A stretch of DNA of 7,965 nt, taken from Clostridiales bacterium UBA1381 (GTDB taxonomy: Bacteria; Bacillota; Clostridia; UBA1381). The stretch spans positions 27,153 through 35,117 of the forward strand of contig DBQZ01000116.1 of the NCBI GenBank assembly GCA_002305435.1, read 5' to 3'. The notes under the pieces are model-generated. The model was not told the DNA's origin, made no database searches, and worked only from the letters and a program-made list of their open reading frames with translations. Shown here in pieces: positions 1-7,194 of this stretch (positions are counted from its first letter, which is position 1; each line of letters starts with the position of its first letter). The position numbers and the translations under genes are program-made.

Positions 1-218
1 CTCACCTCCTCAAAGCTTAGCTGCTCGTAAAATTCTATGAGGGCGCCGTATTCCTTAAGGCTGATACTCACACCATTGAAAATTATCTGTTCCACCGGAA
101 CCGTCTCTACAGCAGATGTCTGTGCCAACGACTGTTCTTTGCATCCTGCCGCTAAAAACATGCACACTCCTGCTATTGCTAATACCGCAATGGTTTTGCC
201 TTTTTTACCGGCCGTCAT
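1..218 (-). CDS. Lipoprotein, N-terminal part (3' end beyond window)
   Basis: The first 72 codons of a minus-strand gene are present; the rest lies beyond the left edge. The product starts MTAGKKGKTIAVLAIAGVCM, a basic head followed by a hydrophobic helix, then FLAAGC, a type II signal peptide with the lipidated cysteine at residue 26. A polar linker follows (about 27-43) and then the start of a folded domain around EQIIFNGVSISLKEYGALIE. It should be a membrane-anchored extracytoplasmic lipoprotein. The domain is too short to identify, and a substrate-binding or unknown surface role are both open. Two in-frame ATGs (224 and 218) are possible; 218 is chosen because the GGAGGGG Shine-Dalgarno abuts the first ATG but stands 6 bases from the second. 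The gene has its own promoter (251-279) and is separated from the upstream GH43 gene by a hairpin, so it is probably a separate transcript. Confidence 0.8.
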   Translation of the reverse strand, partial: MTAGKKGKTIAVLAIAGVCMFLAAGCKEQSLAQTSAVETVPVEQIIFNGVSISLKEYGALIEFYEQLSFEEV

Positions 219-224
219 CTTCAT

Positions 225-231
225 CCCCTCC
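225..231 (-). promoter_or_regulatory. Ribosome binding site deciding the start at 218
   Basis: The minus strand reads GGAGGGG directly against the ATG at 224, with no spacer. Relative to the in-frame ATG at 218 the spacing is 6 bases, which is the usual distance. The second ATG is therefore the better start. Confidence 0.7.
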
Positions 232-250
232 GTTTTTTGTCTATAGCTGC

Positions 251-279
251 ATTTTATCACAAAACCGCAAAAATGTCTA
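251..279 (-). promoter_or_regulatory. Sigma-A-type promoter for the left-edge lipoprotein
   Basis: On the minus strand TAGACA (274-279) and TAAAAT (251-256) are separated by exactly 17 bases, each box one mismatch from consensus. A TG lies one base upstream of the -10 box, giving an extended -10. Transcription would start near 244 and leave a leader of about 25 bases that ends in the Shine-Dalgarno. This is a sequence match only, without experimental support. Confidence 0.65.
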
Positions 280-390
280 ATGCTTATATATTATTTCATA
301 AAATGTCCTGCAAGCATTTTTTAAATCAGCTTCTTCGACAAAAATAAGAAAATAACTTTTTAAACCGTCCTCTGCTGCCGGCATTTAGGT

Positions 391-438
391 GCATAATAAA
401 GAAACGTACCGCTGCATATATTCTGCGCGATACGTTTC
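391..438 (-). terminator. Hairpin terminator after the GH43 gene
   Basis: On the minus strand GAAACGTA (438-431) pairs with TACGTTTC (408-401), and the stem continues inward with a U.G wobble and CGC/GCG. The hairpin starts 15 bases after the GH43 stop codon and is followed by TTTATTAT. The U-tract is moderate rather than perfect, so termination may be incomplete. The stem could also slow transcripts coming from the other strand. Confidence 0.65.
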
Positions 439-453
439 GTCTTCTATATATTT

Positions 454-1959
454 TTAAATATCCGCCTGCATTTCTGCGCTCTTTATCCGCAGCTGAGCTT
501 CACCGCCGCCCTCGGCAAATACTCCGGGGATTGCTCCCGTAAAGCATTTACCGGCCGTCTCCGGTGACAGGAGCCGTGCCGTGCTGCTTCCTGCCTGCAC
601 GTACTTACCGGCGGCAAAATAATAAAAGCGGTACTCCTCCCCATCGGATTCTATCCTTACCTTTATTTCTCCCGATGGAGCTTCCGCCTTAAATGGCACG
701 ATATCTGTCCCATCTATCCGCCGTTCAAAAACGATATGCTCCAGACCATTAAGACGCGTTTTATATATACGGCAGTAAAAACGCTCATTTAAATAAACGA
801 CCGCTCCGGCTGCATCTCCGCCCTCCTGAGGATCGAAAGAAAATCCCACAGAAAACGTATATTTCATATCAAGCGGCCTTACGGCCATAAAAGTCGGAGA
901 ACCAAAACTGTCACTGAGTCTTACAGACGACGTCCTTAAAACAAGCTCTCCCTCCTTTTGCCGATAGTTTTCCTTTACCGGTATCCGCCTGAAAAGCCAG
1001 CCTTTTGCCCACTGTTCACCGCAAAGTGCTGCTTGCCAAGAAGATTTTATCTGCTGTTCATTCCATAAAGGAACATCACATTCCAATATTGATCGCCGCC
1101 CGACGGCTTCGAACCATCCATCCTGCCAGTGCACCGGCATCAGGAATGTTTCCCTGCCCAGCGTTGCCGCACCAGCTATCGGCCTCGTTCCCAGATGCAC
1201 AAACCACCAATTCCCATTTACATCATCTACAAGATCACAGTGGCCGCTACACCATACCTGCTTAGAACAGTCGTTCCTGTTGGTGAGGATAGGATTACGA
1301 GGGCAATTTTCATAGGGCCCCCAGATATTCCGGCTCCTGGACAGCACCTCATGATGGCCGCCGCCTGTGCCGCCCTCGGCAGCTATGATATAGTAATATT
1401 CTCCGATATGAAATATATGCGGAGCCTCGATCCAGCCGCCCCCGGCGCCGTTCCAGATGCGTTTTATCTCACCATGCACCTTTCCCGAGTCGGGATCCAT
1501 CTCCGCCAGTGATATTCCCTCACAGCCGTAGATACTTCTCCTGTCCTCAAGGTCGTTTGCACAGTAATACATCTTGCCATCCTCAAAAAATATAGACGGA
1601 TCTATCCCCGAAAATTCTGTCCATACCGGCTCGCTCCAACCACCGGCCGGATCTTTTGAGCTTACTATAAAATTACCGACGCCATCAAAGGTTGCGGTAA
1701 CGTAAAATCTGCCTTCATGATATCGTATAGTAGGCGCCCAAATACCGCCGGAGGAGCTTGTGCCTGCCAGCTGGCTAAGCTGTTCCGGTCGATCTATACA
1801 GGAGCCGATAAGTTCCCAGTTCACCAAATCTCTACTGTGGTACACCGGTATTCCGGGAAAGTATTCAAATGAGCTTACAACAAGGTAATAATCCTCTCCC
1901 ACACGGCAAATACTGGGGTCGGGATTAAAACCTCTGATAATAGGATTAGTATATTTCAT
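454..1959 (-). CDS. GH43 glycosidase (beta-xylosidase / alpha-L-arabinofuranosidase type)
   Basis: This 501-residue protein belongs to glycoside hydrolase family 43, inverting enzymes that release xylose or arabinose from xylan-type oligosaccharides. The N-terminal five-bladed propeller (about 1-300) carries the expected acidic triad: D14 in NPDPSIC (general base), D120 in SGIDPSIFFED (pKa modulator) and E178 in WIEAPHIFH (general acid). IWGPYENCPRNPIL (212-225) is also typical of the family. Residues about 310-501 form the usual C-terminal concanavalin-A-like sandwich that closes the active site in GH43 beta-xylosidases. There is no signal peptide, so it should act in the cytoplasm on imported oligosaccharides. 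An in-frame ATG at 2010 would add 17 residues but runs through a terminator hairpin; the ATG at 1959 has GGAGG 6 bases upstream and gives the canonical MKYTNPIIRGFNPDPS start. Family and fold are secure; xylosidase versus arabinofuranosidase is not decidable here. No transporter or sugar regulator is visible beside it. Confidence 0.93.
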   Translation of the reverse strand: MKYTNPIIRGFNPDPSICRVGEDYYLVVSSFEYFPGIPVYHSRDLVNWELIGSCIDRPEQLSQLAGTSSSGGIWAPTIRYHEGRFYVTATFDGVGNFIVSSKDPAGGWSEPVWTEFSGIDPSIFFEDGKMYYCANDLEDRRSIYGCEGISLAEMDPDSGKVHGEIKRIWNGAGGGWIEAPHIFHIGEYYYIIAAEGGTGGGHHEVLSRSRNIWGPYENCPRNPILTNRNDCSKQVWCSGHCDLVDDVNGNWWFVHLGTRPIAGAATLGRETFLMPVHWQDGWFEAVGRRSILECDVPLWNEQQIKSSWQAALCGEQWAKGWLFRRIPVKENYRQKEGELVLRTSSVRLSDSFGSPTFMAVRPLDMKYTFSVGFSFDPQEGGDAAGAVVYLNERFYCRIYKTRLNGLEHIVFERRIDGTDIVPFKAEAPSGEIKVRIESDGEEYRFYYFAAGKYVQAGSSTARLLSPETAGKCFTGAIPGVFAEGGGEAQLRIKSAEMQADI

Positions 1960-1965
1960 GTCTGT

Positions 1966-1970
1966 CCTCC
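1966..1970 (-). promoter_or_regulatory. Ribosome binding site of the GH43 gene
   Basis: GGAGG on the minus strand lies 6 bases before the ATG at 1959. It sits only 7 bases after the U-tract of the upstream terminator hairpin. It supports the shorter start over the ATG at 2010, which lies inside the hairpin. Confidence 0.8.
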
Positions 1971-1977
1971 ATTTGCT

Positions 1978-2022
1978 ATAAATAAAAGAAAACTCCGCTC
2001 TGTTTAACAAAGCGAAGTTTTC
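1978..2022 (-). terminator. Strong intrinsic terminator / possible attenuator in the GH43 leader
   Basis: On the minus strand GAAAACTTCGCT (2022-2011) pairs with AGCGGAGTTTTC (1999-1988). Pairing continues through the centre, giving about 16 consecutive pairs including two G.U wobbles, closed by a 3-base loop. TTTTATTTAT (1987-1978) follows at once. The U-tract is only on the minus-strand side, so termination acts on transcripts heading into GH43. It lies 126 bases after the stop of the propeller/LamG gene and could end that operon. It also lies downstream of the only good promoter box before GH43, so it must be passed for GH43 to be expressed. Confidence 0.85.
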
Positions 2023-2089
2023 AACTGTATCATCACCCTACTTTTAATACAAAATGGCGTAATTCAAGGGGGGTGTAACTTTTTCGCAT

Positions 2090-2095
2090 ATTATA
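2090..2095 (-). promoter_or_regulatory. Candidate -10 box for the GH43 transcript
   Basis: A perfect TATAAT on the minus strand in the 189-base gap before GH43. No good -35 element stands 16-18 bases upstream and there is no TG extension, so an activator or an alternative reading is possible. Transcription from here would begin near 2083, giving a leader of roughly 120 bases that contains the 1978-2022 terminator. Confidence 0.4.
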
Positions 2096-2148
2096 CTGAC
2101 TTTTTAATGCAATTTAGCGGTAATATTTTTAGCAGATATAATTAAATC

Positions 2149-4620
2149 TCACTCATATATAATATCACAACTTTTTGATTCAGGCTTTAAACTGTTTAAA
2201 TCTTCCCAGATGAATACTTTAAGACTTTTTACTCCTGAAACTCCTGATATATCAAAAGGGTAATCCGTTGTATTTTGCTCTGCTGTTTGCCGCATGATTT
2301 TAATCAATTTTCCGTCGTCATCATATATCCCCATAATAATATCAGGATAACTTTGTACTGTTTCTGCAAGCATACTTATGGAAACCACGACAGAATTGCC
2401 CGTATAAGTAATATTATCTATTTTCCAGCTATAATTGCTGCTGAGATTATTAGCACCTATAGGCGCGTCGGATTGAACAAAAAGTGCTTCGTTATTCAGC
2501 GTTCCATCGTTATGATTGCCCGACAAATCTGCTGCAATGCTACCTGACGCCTCATCAAACGGCCAATATCCGGTCAGTCCAGCTTCGCTACCTGTTAAAC
2601 GTTTGTGCATATTTGTATATATCTCGTCTGCTGTTCTTGCGACATTCCAAATACGAACCTCGTCTATCTGTCCGTTATAATTATTATAAGGTGTCCATGG
2701 AGCTTTGCCGATAAATAACGGCAAATCACTTACTGATATATTTCCCGTCTGCGGAACAATCTTTTCTAAAACACCATTAATATATATTTTCATACTGGAA
2801 CCATCATACACTCCTGCCACATGCGTCCATATGTTGTTCTGAACCACAGTGTCGGAGGTCACGCCCACTTCGTTTGAGTATTCAGTTGAAATATTAAACG
2901 TTATCTTTCTGGGAAAGCCTTGCTCGCTGGAATCAGCGCTCGCCGCACAAAAACGATAAGCATACCATGGATTGGTATCATTCCAGCTATATTGTTTTCC
3001 GCAGATTAAAGCCCATTCTCCACCGCCATCAGGCTTAATCCAAGCCTCTATTGTTAGCGCGCTTGTTAAATCAAGACTGTCGCTGTCCGGCACACTGACA
3101 TAGGAACTATTAACCTGTGAAAAAGACGCAGCATTTCCTGCAGACTGAACGGACGGAGCGTTTGTTTCAAAGGCGATGTTCTTCCATCTTGGCCAATCAC
3201 TGACATCATCCGGACCAGCGTCCACAGCAAAATACAGGCTGTCACCATCCGAATACTGAATTGTTAGGTCAAACGTTCCGGAATTTTCCGTCTGCCATAA
3301 CGGCGCATTATAGCCTGCTTCTCCTAAATAAATGTAAAACCTTACACTGCCTTTGTCAACATAGGTTTCGCCTGTTACCCTTATTGTACCATAATTGCCG
3401 CTCAGCACCGTTTTTATCACGGCATCCTTTTCCGCCCCGCATTGGTTATAAGCGGAGGGGTCTGCTTCTATTATTCCGTTTGTGAAGTCCATGACTTTAA
3501 TTATAGGTATATTATATTTGTTCGGAGCGTTAGGAGTTTTAAAAGTATAATCTGAAAAACAGCTTAAATCATAATAGATACCATTTTCATCTCTCGATTG
3601 TAGGTATATTCCATTTTCGCCCTGACTTGTTTTTGGGAAATAATCTATTAATTTAGTCGTTATTCCGGGGATAATGGGGGTATGCCATAATAATGCCACC
3701 GTAATCCCCTGAGGTCCTACTCCGCCTTTAAATGTTGTATTGGAACCTGCAATTATTCTTTTTGGTGCAGCATTGCCCTCATCGCTTATATTATAAACAT
3801 TGACTGTGCTGCTTGTGCCATTTTGGTTCATTACAAAAAGCTCATCACCAAAAATGCAGATTTCACGGTTATTGATTAAATTTGTCTGTTCTCCTGCAAT
3901 GACCCTTTTAGGAACAGCATTACCGCATGCGTCAGCAGAAAAAACTTTTATGGCTCTGTTAGCGGAGTCAGAAACGTACAGTTCGTTTCCACTTGATGTG
4001 AGCCCATTTACATACCCGGTAAAACCGGTATTTGAGCCTGATATCGTCCGAAGAAGCACTCCGCTCGTTTTATTATAAACTAAAACCTGCCCGCCGCCAT
4101 AATTTGTCACAAAAAGTTCCTCGCCGATAACCACAACGCTCATCGCATTTCCTGATTGGATTGTGCGTTTAGGCGCAACATTTCCACTGTCGGATGCGTT
4201 ATATACGGTAATATTGCCACTATAGTTTGTGACATAAATTTCACCGTTGTCAAATACAAACCCCGAAGGATAGCCCATGCCTGTGCTTGCTCCGGCAATG
4301 CGCCGCTTAGGTGCTATGTCGCCGCTGTCTGTAATGTTAAAGACCTCAATTGAGTGTCCGCCATGGTTAAGAACATACAATTCATTGTTATAAGCGTAAG
4401 CAGATAAAGGACGATCAAAATAGCCGGAACTCCTGATTGTTTTTACCGGAGTAACATTACCATTTGCATTGATTTCAAAGAAGTCAACGCTGTTGTTATC
4501 TCTATTTCCAACAATGATATTCGCTTCATACGCATATGCGTATGAAGATTGAGTGGTTGACAGAATTGTAAAACACATGAAAAATGCAAATGCTGAAAAA
4601 ATGGCGAAGCTTTTTTTCAT
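2149..4620 (-). CDS. Secreted beta-propeller / LamG-domain protein
   Basis: An 823-residue exported protein. A signal peptide occupies about 1-30 (basic MKK, hydrophobic core, cleavage likely after SYAYA). Residues about 33-310 hold about six blades of a beta-propeller. Each repeat ends with a motif of the form GNxAPKRxIxG (N55, D101, N147, a degenerate copy near R191, N234 and N283), with periods of about 39-49 residues and NELYVxNxGG-type strands, resembling NHL/SMP-30-like propellers. Residues about 323-487 form a beta-sandwich (FPKTSQGENGIYLQS through DSLYFAVDAGPDDVSDW) like accessory carbohydrate-binding modules. Residues about 497-712 are a LamG-like jelly-roll lectin domain (ALTIEAWIKP, WTHVAGVYDGSSMKIYING, IDEVRIWNVARTADEI, GYWPFDEASG). 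A final sandwich (about 728-823) ends LKVFIWEDLNSLKP. There is no sortase motif, SLH domain or transmembrane anchor, so it may be released or held by a partner. AAGGAG stands 5 bases before the ATG. Ligand unknown; glycan binding is inferred from LamG. Confidence 0.85.
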   Translation of the reverse strand: MKKSFAIFSAFAFFMCFTILSTTQSSYAYAYEANIIVGNRDNNSVDFFEINANGNVTPVKTIRSSGYFDRPLSAYAYNNELYVLNHGGHSIEVFNITDSGDIAPKRRIAGASTGMGYPSGFVFDNGEIYVTNYSGNITVYNASDSGNVAPKRTIQSGNAMSVVVIGEELFVTNYGGGQVLVYNKTSGVLLRTISGSNTGFTGYVNGLTSSGNELYVSDSANRAIKVFSADACGNAVPKRVIAGEQTNLINNREICIFGDELFVMNQNGTSSTVNVYNISDEGNAAPKRIIAGSNTTFKGGVGPQGITVALLWHTPIIPGITTKLIDYFPKTSQGENGIYLQSRDENGIYYDLSCFSDYTFKTPNAPNKYNIPIIKVMDFTNGIIEADPSAYNQCGAEKDAVIKTVLSGNYGTIRVTGETYVDKGSVRFYIYLGEAGYNAPLWQTENSGTFDLTIQYSDGDSLYFAVDAGPDDVSDWPRWKNIAFETNAPSVQSAGNAASFSQVNSSYVSVPDSDSLDLTSALTIEAWIKPDGGGEWALICGKQYSWNDTNPWYAYRFCAASADSSEQGFPRKITFNISTEYSNEVGVTSDTVVQNNIWTHVAGVYDGSSMKIYINGVLEKIVPQTGNISVSDLPLFIGKAPWTPYNNYNGQIDEVRIWNVARTADEIYTNMHKRLTGSEAGLTGYWPFDEASGSIAADLSGNHNDGTLNNEALFVQSDAPIGANNLSSNYSWKIDNITYTGNSVVVSISMLAETVQSYPDIIMGIYDDDGKLIKIMRQTAEQNTTDYPFDISGVSGVKSLKVFIWEDLNSLKPESKSCDIIYE

Positions 4621-4680
4621 TAAATCTCCTTCTTCCTCATAATACTATTTGAAACGTAAGGTAATGGTGTGTATCCTCAT

Positions 4681-6285
4681 TTATTGAATAATAATCTTTT
4701 GCTCATTTTCCTTCCATTGTACTTCATAACCAAAGTTTTCTGCAACAAACCGTACAGGCACCATTGTCCTGTCATTAACTACCATAGGCGCTACGTCCAT
4801 AGCTTTTGTACTGCCGTTTAATTTAAGACTCGTTTTGTTAACCCACATTTCCAAAGTTTTTTCGGCTATCTTTAATGTTATTTTCTGTTCTTTATCATCA
4901 TATCCGACGCTTCCGCCCATAGCTTCAAACACAGCTCTTATCGGAATTAGGGTTCTGTCATTATAAATCATTGGAACGGTATCTCTTCCGGGATCTATTT
5001 CTTTTTGTACACCATTTACCTTCATGTTTTTATTATTAATCTGAAGCTCTATGACTGTTTTTCCCCATTTGTTTGCTTCTTGATTAATATCGAAAGTACC
5101 TCTTTGAATAGTTCCGTTTGTATCGGATGTTGCCATATTTGCGGCTGTTATTTCCGCAGTATTACCCGCTTTTGTTTTGAAATCAACCTTACCTTCAATT
5201 ACTTTTACGGTTGAACTATTACCTGTTTCCTCTAAAATTAAGGTAGTACCCTTTATACCCGCGACAGCCTGACTCATTTCAACATCCATCGTGCCGTCTT
5301 TCACCATTTTCTTTACGTTTACCCAGATATTGCCCATCGCAAGTTTTAGTTTGCTTTCTTTGGAAGTTGGACTGGAAAGAATTACAGTGGTGCTTGGTTT
5401 TACAATAAAAGTTGACATATCGGCAAAGCTTAAGATTACACCGCTGTCAAGACCTGTTTTTATTTTTGTACCAGCATAAAGCTTCTCATCAATTTTTGCA
5501 AAATGCCAGTCTTCCTCATCATATATTTCTTTTCCGTTTTCATCGTAGCCAATAGGGTTACACACCTCAACCTGCCCTGCCAAATCCGAAAAGACACAGC
5601 CGGAATCCTCCAATTTGGACGTATCGGGCGCTTTAGGCTCGGTGGCTGCCACGTTTGAGATTACCTTACCGCCCATTGGGATAAAATCAGAAGTGGCAGG
5701 GGGAGTTCCCTCTTCATATTGATAAATATAATCCATTTTCAATGCACCAGGTGAGCATGCAGACATAATGTCAAATCTAATTAAAAGACCATCAGCTTTC
5801 CCCGGGGTTGTAAAATCCTTTGTCGATTCAGCGTGTGTTCCACGAAACGACTCCCAATTGGTACCAGCGCCCCCATAATCTATACGGCGCCAATCTCCAC
5901 CGTAATTTACCCACAAATGACCACCCATGACATGCGTGTTATTATATTCACCATCTTTATTATTGGAACCGGCGTCAGAAACACTGAACTTCATTTGAAA
6001 AGTCTCTCCGCAAACCAATATCGAAGGAACACTGAATGCGAAGGTCGCTTTAATTGTATCTCCCATAAAAGTTGTCGACATATTTCCGCCACCCGGATGA
6101 ATTTCATAGCTGTATGCCGAAACCCTGTCATCTTCCTTTGCATCGTCGGCATTTATTGATTCAGCTTCGTTAAATTTTGTCGCGACAAGCTTCCAATAAC
6201 CTCCCTCTGCTTTTGCTGGCAAGTACGGCAAGGCAAAGGAGAACATAAATGTTAATACTACTAAAATGCCAATCATTCTTTTCAT
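4681..6285 (-). CDS. Secreted FecR-domain protein with copper-amine-oxidase-N repeats
   Basis: A 534-residue exported protein. The signal peptide covers about 1-26 (MKRMIGILVVLTFMFSFALP, cleavage after AKA). Residues about 29-192 are a tryptophan- and glycine-rich beta domain (GGHLWVNYGGDWRRIDYGG) that I do not recognise. Residues about 235-385 are a FecR domain: KLYAGTKIKTGLDSGVILSF, then AVAGIKGTTLILEE and VKVIEGKVDFKT, the conserved elements of that family. Residues about 412-534 carry two copper-amine-oxidase-N-like repeats (VPMIYNDRTLIPIRAVFEAMGG and VVNDRTMVPVRFVAENFGY), common on Firmicutes surface proteins and not enzymatic. FecR in Gram-negative bacteria regulates a sigma factor, but here there is no inner-membrane helix after the signal peptide and no sigma factor beside it, so a structural or ligand-binding role is more likely. 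The ATG at 6303 lacks a Shine-Dalgarno; AAAGGA 9 bases before the ATG at 6285 favours that start. It lies 60 bases upstream of the propeller gene and probably shares its transcript. Confidence 0.87.
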   Translation of the reverse strand: MKRMIGILVVLTFMFSFALPYLPAKAEGGYWKLVATKFNEAESINADDAKEDDRVSAYSYEIHPGGGNMSTTFMGDTIKATFAFSVPSILVCGETFQMKFSVSDAGSNNKDGEYNNTHVMGGHLWVNYGGDWRRIDYGGAGTNWESFRGTHAESTKDFTTPGKADGLLIRFDIMSACSPGALKMDYIYQYEEGTPPATSDFIPMGGKVISNVAATEPKAPDTSKLEDSGCVFSDLAGQVEVCNPIGYDENGKEIYDEEDWHFAKIDEKLYAGTKIKTGLDSGVILSFADMSTFIVKPSTTVILSSPTSKESKLKLAMGNIWVNVKKMVKDGTMDVEMSQAVAGIKGTTLILEETGNSSTVKVIEGKVDFKTKAGNTAEITAANMATSDTNGTIQRGTFDINQEANKWGKTVIELQINNKNMKVNGVQKEIDPGRDTVPMIYNDRTLIPIRAVFEAMGGSVGYDDKEQKITLKIAEKTLEMWVNKTSLKLNGSTKAMDVAPMVVNDRTMVPVRFVAENFGYEVQWKENEQKIIIQ

Positions 6286-6294
6286 TTTTACCAT

Positions 6295-6300
6295 TCCTTT
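6295..6300 (-). promoter_or_regulatory. Ribosome binding site deciding the start at 6285
   Basis: AAAGGA on the minus strand lies 9 bases before the ATG at 6285. It abuts the ATG at 6294 with no spacer, and it lies inside the coding sequence if the ATG at 6303 is used. Translation from 6285 also gives a more typical signal peptide start, MKRMIG. Confidence 0.55.
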
Positions 6301-6318
6301 CATTATTATTTAGATATA

Positions 6319-6352
6319 ACACAATTTGTACTGAGCAAGTAAAAGATTGTGT
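6319..6352 (-). repeat. Inverted repeat in the lipoprotein-FecR intergenic gap
   Basis: ACACAAT (6319-6325) and ATTGTGT (6346-6352) form a perfect 7-base inverted repeat around a 20-base loop, just after the stop codon at 6357. The right arm overlaps the perfect palindrome GTGTACAC (6349-6356). The stem is AT-rich and has no U-tract after it, so it is not a convincing terminator. A binding site or an mRNA-stability hairpin is possible. Confidence 0.35.
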
Positions 6353-6356
6353 ACAC

Positions 6357-7163
6357 TTACCTTTGAACTTTCATTTCAATATATTGACCTTGTTTGCAAT
6401 AACCATTTTCGTCAAATTTTAGTTCCATTGGCTCGCTTATATGCTGATTACTCCCATTAGTAATTACAAGAGTTGCATCTCTGATACCTTTTGTTTTAAA
6501 TTCCTTTGCTTCAAAGTCAACCAAAAAATCAGGACCACTGGAACCTTTTCCGTATTTTAAAGTCATATTGGTTGGTGATTTATACATAAAATCCACATAT
6601 CCACCCTGTTTTTCAGGGTCAACGATTCTGATAAGTAATGTGCCCTCCGGATAAAGACTGGTAAGTGGTTTGTCTGTTATATTCAGTGTGATATTTTTTC
6701 CCTGGTTGCAAGTCTGTATATCTGGAAATGTGAGAACCATAATTTCGGACAGGGGATTGCGTACATTAACATCTTCAAGCCGAGCAGCTGTGAGCCCTAC
6801 CTTAAACATCCCGGAATCGTCAGTTTCAAAACAGCTAAAAAAATCGGAAATATTTACAGTTAACGGCGTACCTATGCCGACAGTATAGGATTTAAAATTG
6901 TATATAGGTTCGCCGGTTTTAAATGAGCTTGCCGGTGCAAATATCAAATTATATTTTTCTTGTTTTTGTTCCGGATTAGAAATGTTTAAAGAAACCGTAA
7001 TCATTCCGTCACCTTCTTGGGCCGCCTCTTTTTTTATATTGCTCGTTGGTTGTTCGCTTATACTGCGTTTATCTTCTAAAATTGTTTTATTGCAACCTGT
7101 AATGAAAGCAGAAAAGATAAGAAGAATTGTCATACAAATTAATATTCTTTTTTTATTCATCAT
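6357..7163 (-). CDS. Lipoprotein with internally duplicated beta domain
   Basis: A 268-residue lipoprotein. The signal peptide MMNKKRILICMTILLIFSAF runs into the lipobox ITGC, with the lipidated cysteine at residue 24. A charged linker (25-52) follows. The mature part seems to hold two copies of one domain. Copy 1 (about 53-162) opens GMITVSLNISNPEQKQ and closes SEIMVLTFPDIQTCNQGKNI; copy 2 (about 174-266) opens GTLLIRIVDPEKQGG and closes SEPMELKFDENGYCKQGQYI. Both endings share SExMxLxF, then C, then QG, and the alternating polar/hydrophobic pattern predicts beta-sandwiches. I do not recognise the family. It would sit on the outer face of the membrane and is the only lipid-anchored product in the four-gene group, so it may tether the two secreted proteins (inference). 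AAAGG stands 8 bases before the first of two adjacent ATGs. The gaps are 31 bases to the upstream gene and 71 to the downstream one. Confidence 0.82.
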   Translation of the reverse strand: MMNKKRILICMTILLIFSAFITGCNKTILEDKRSISEQPTSNIKKEAAQEGDGMITVSLNISNPEQKQEKYNLIFAPASSFKTGEPIYNFKSYTVGIGTPLTVNISDFFSCFETDDSGMFKVGLTAARLEDVNVRNPLSEIMVLTFPDIQTCNQGKNITLNITDKPLTSLYPEGTLLIRIVDPEKQGGYVDFMYKSPTNMTLKYGKGSSGPDFLVDFEAKEFKTKGIRDATLVITNGSNQHISEPMELKFDENGYCKQGQYIEMKVQR

Positions 7164-7194
7164 TAATCCAGCCTTTCTAAGCAGATAGAATGTT

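Noticed and set aside
1005..1512. Plus-strand open frames opposite the GH43 gene
   Set aside because: They lie antisense to a gene with clear catalytic motifs, have no ribosome binding sites, and show no recognisable domains.
1960..2010. N-terminal extension of the GH43 protein from the ATG at 2010
   Set aside because: The extra 17 codons run through the terminator hairpin, no ribosome binding site precedes that ATG, and the family's conserved N-terminus starts at the ATG at 1959.
2023..2083. T-box riboswitch in the GH43 leader, suggested by AAAGTAGGGTGATGAT on the minus strand
   Set aside because: Only AGGGTG resembles the T-box core. The leader is far too short for the specifier stem, and the gene is not an amino-acid or aminoacyl-tRNA gene.
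2100..2150. AT-rich imperfect palindrome after the propeller/LamG stop codon as a terminator
   Set aside because: The stem has almost no G-C pairs and no U-tract follows; the hairpin at 1978-2022 is far stronger.
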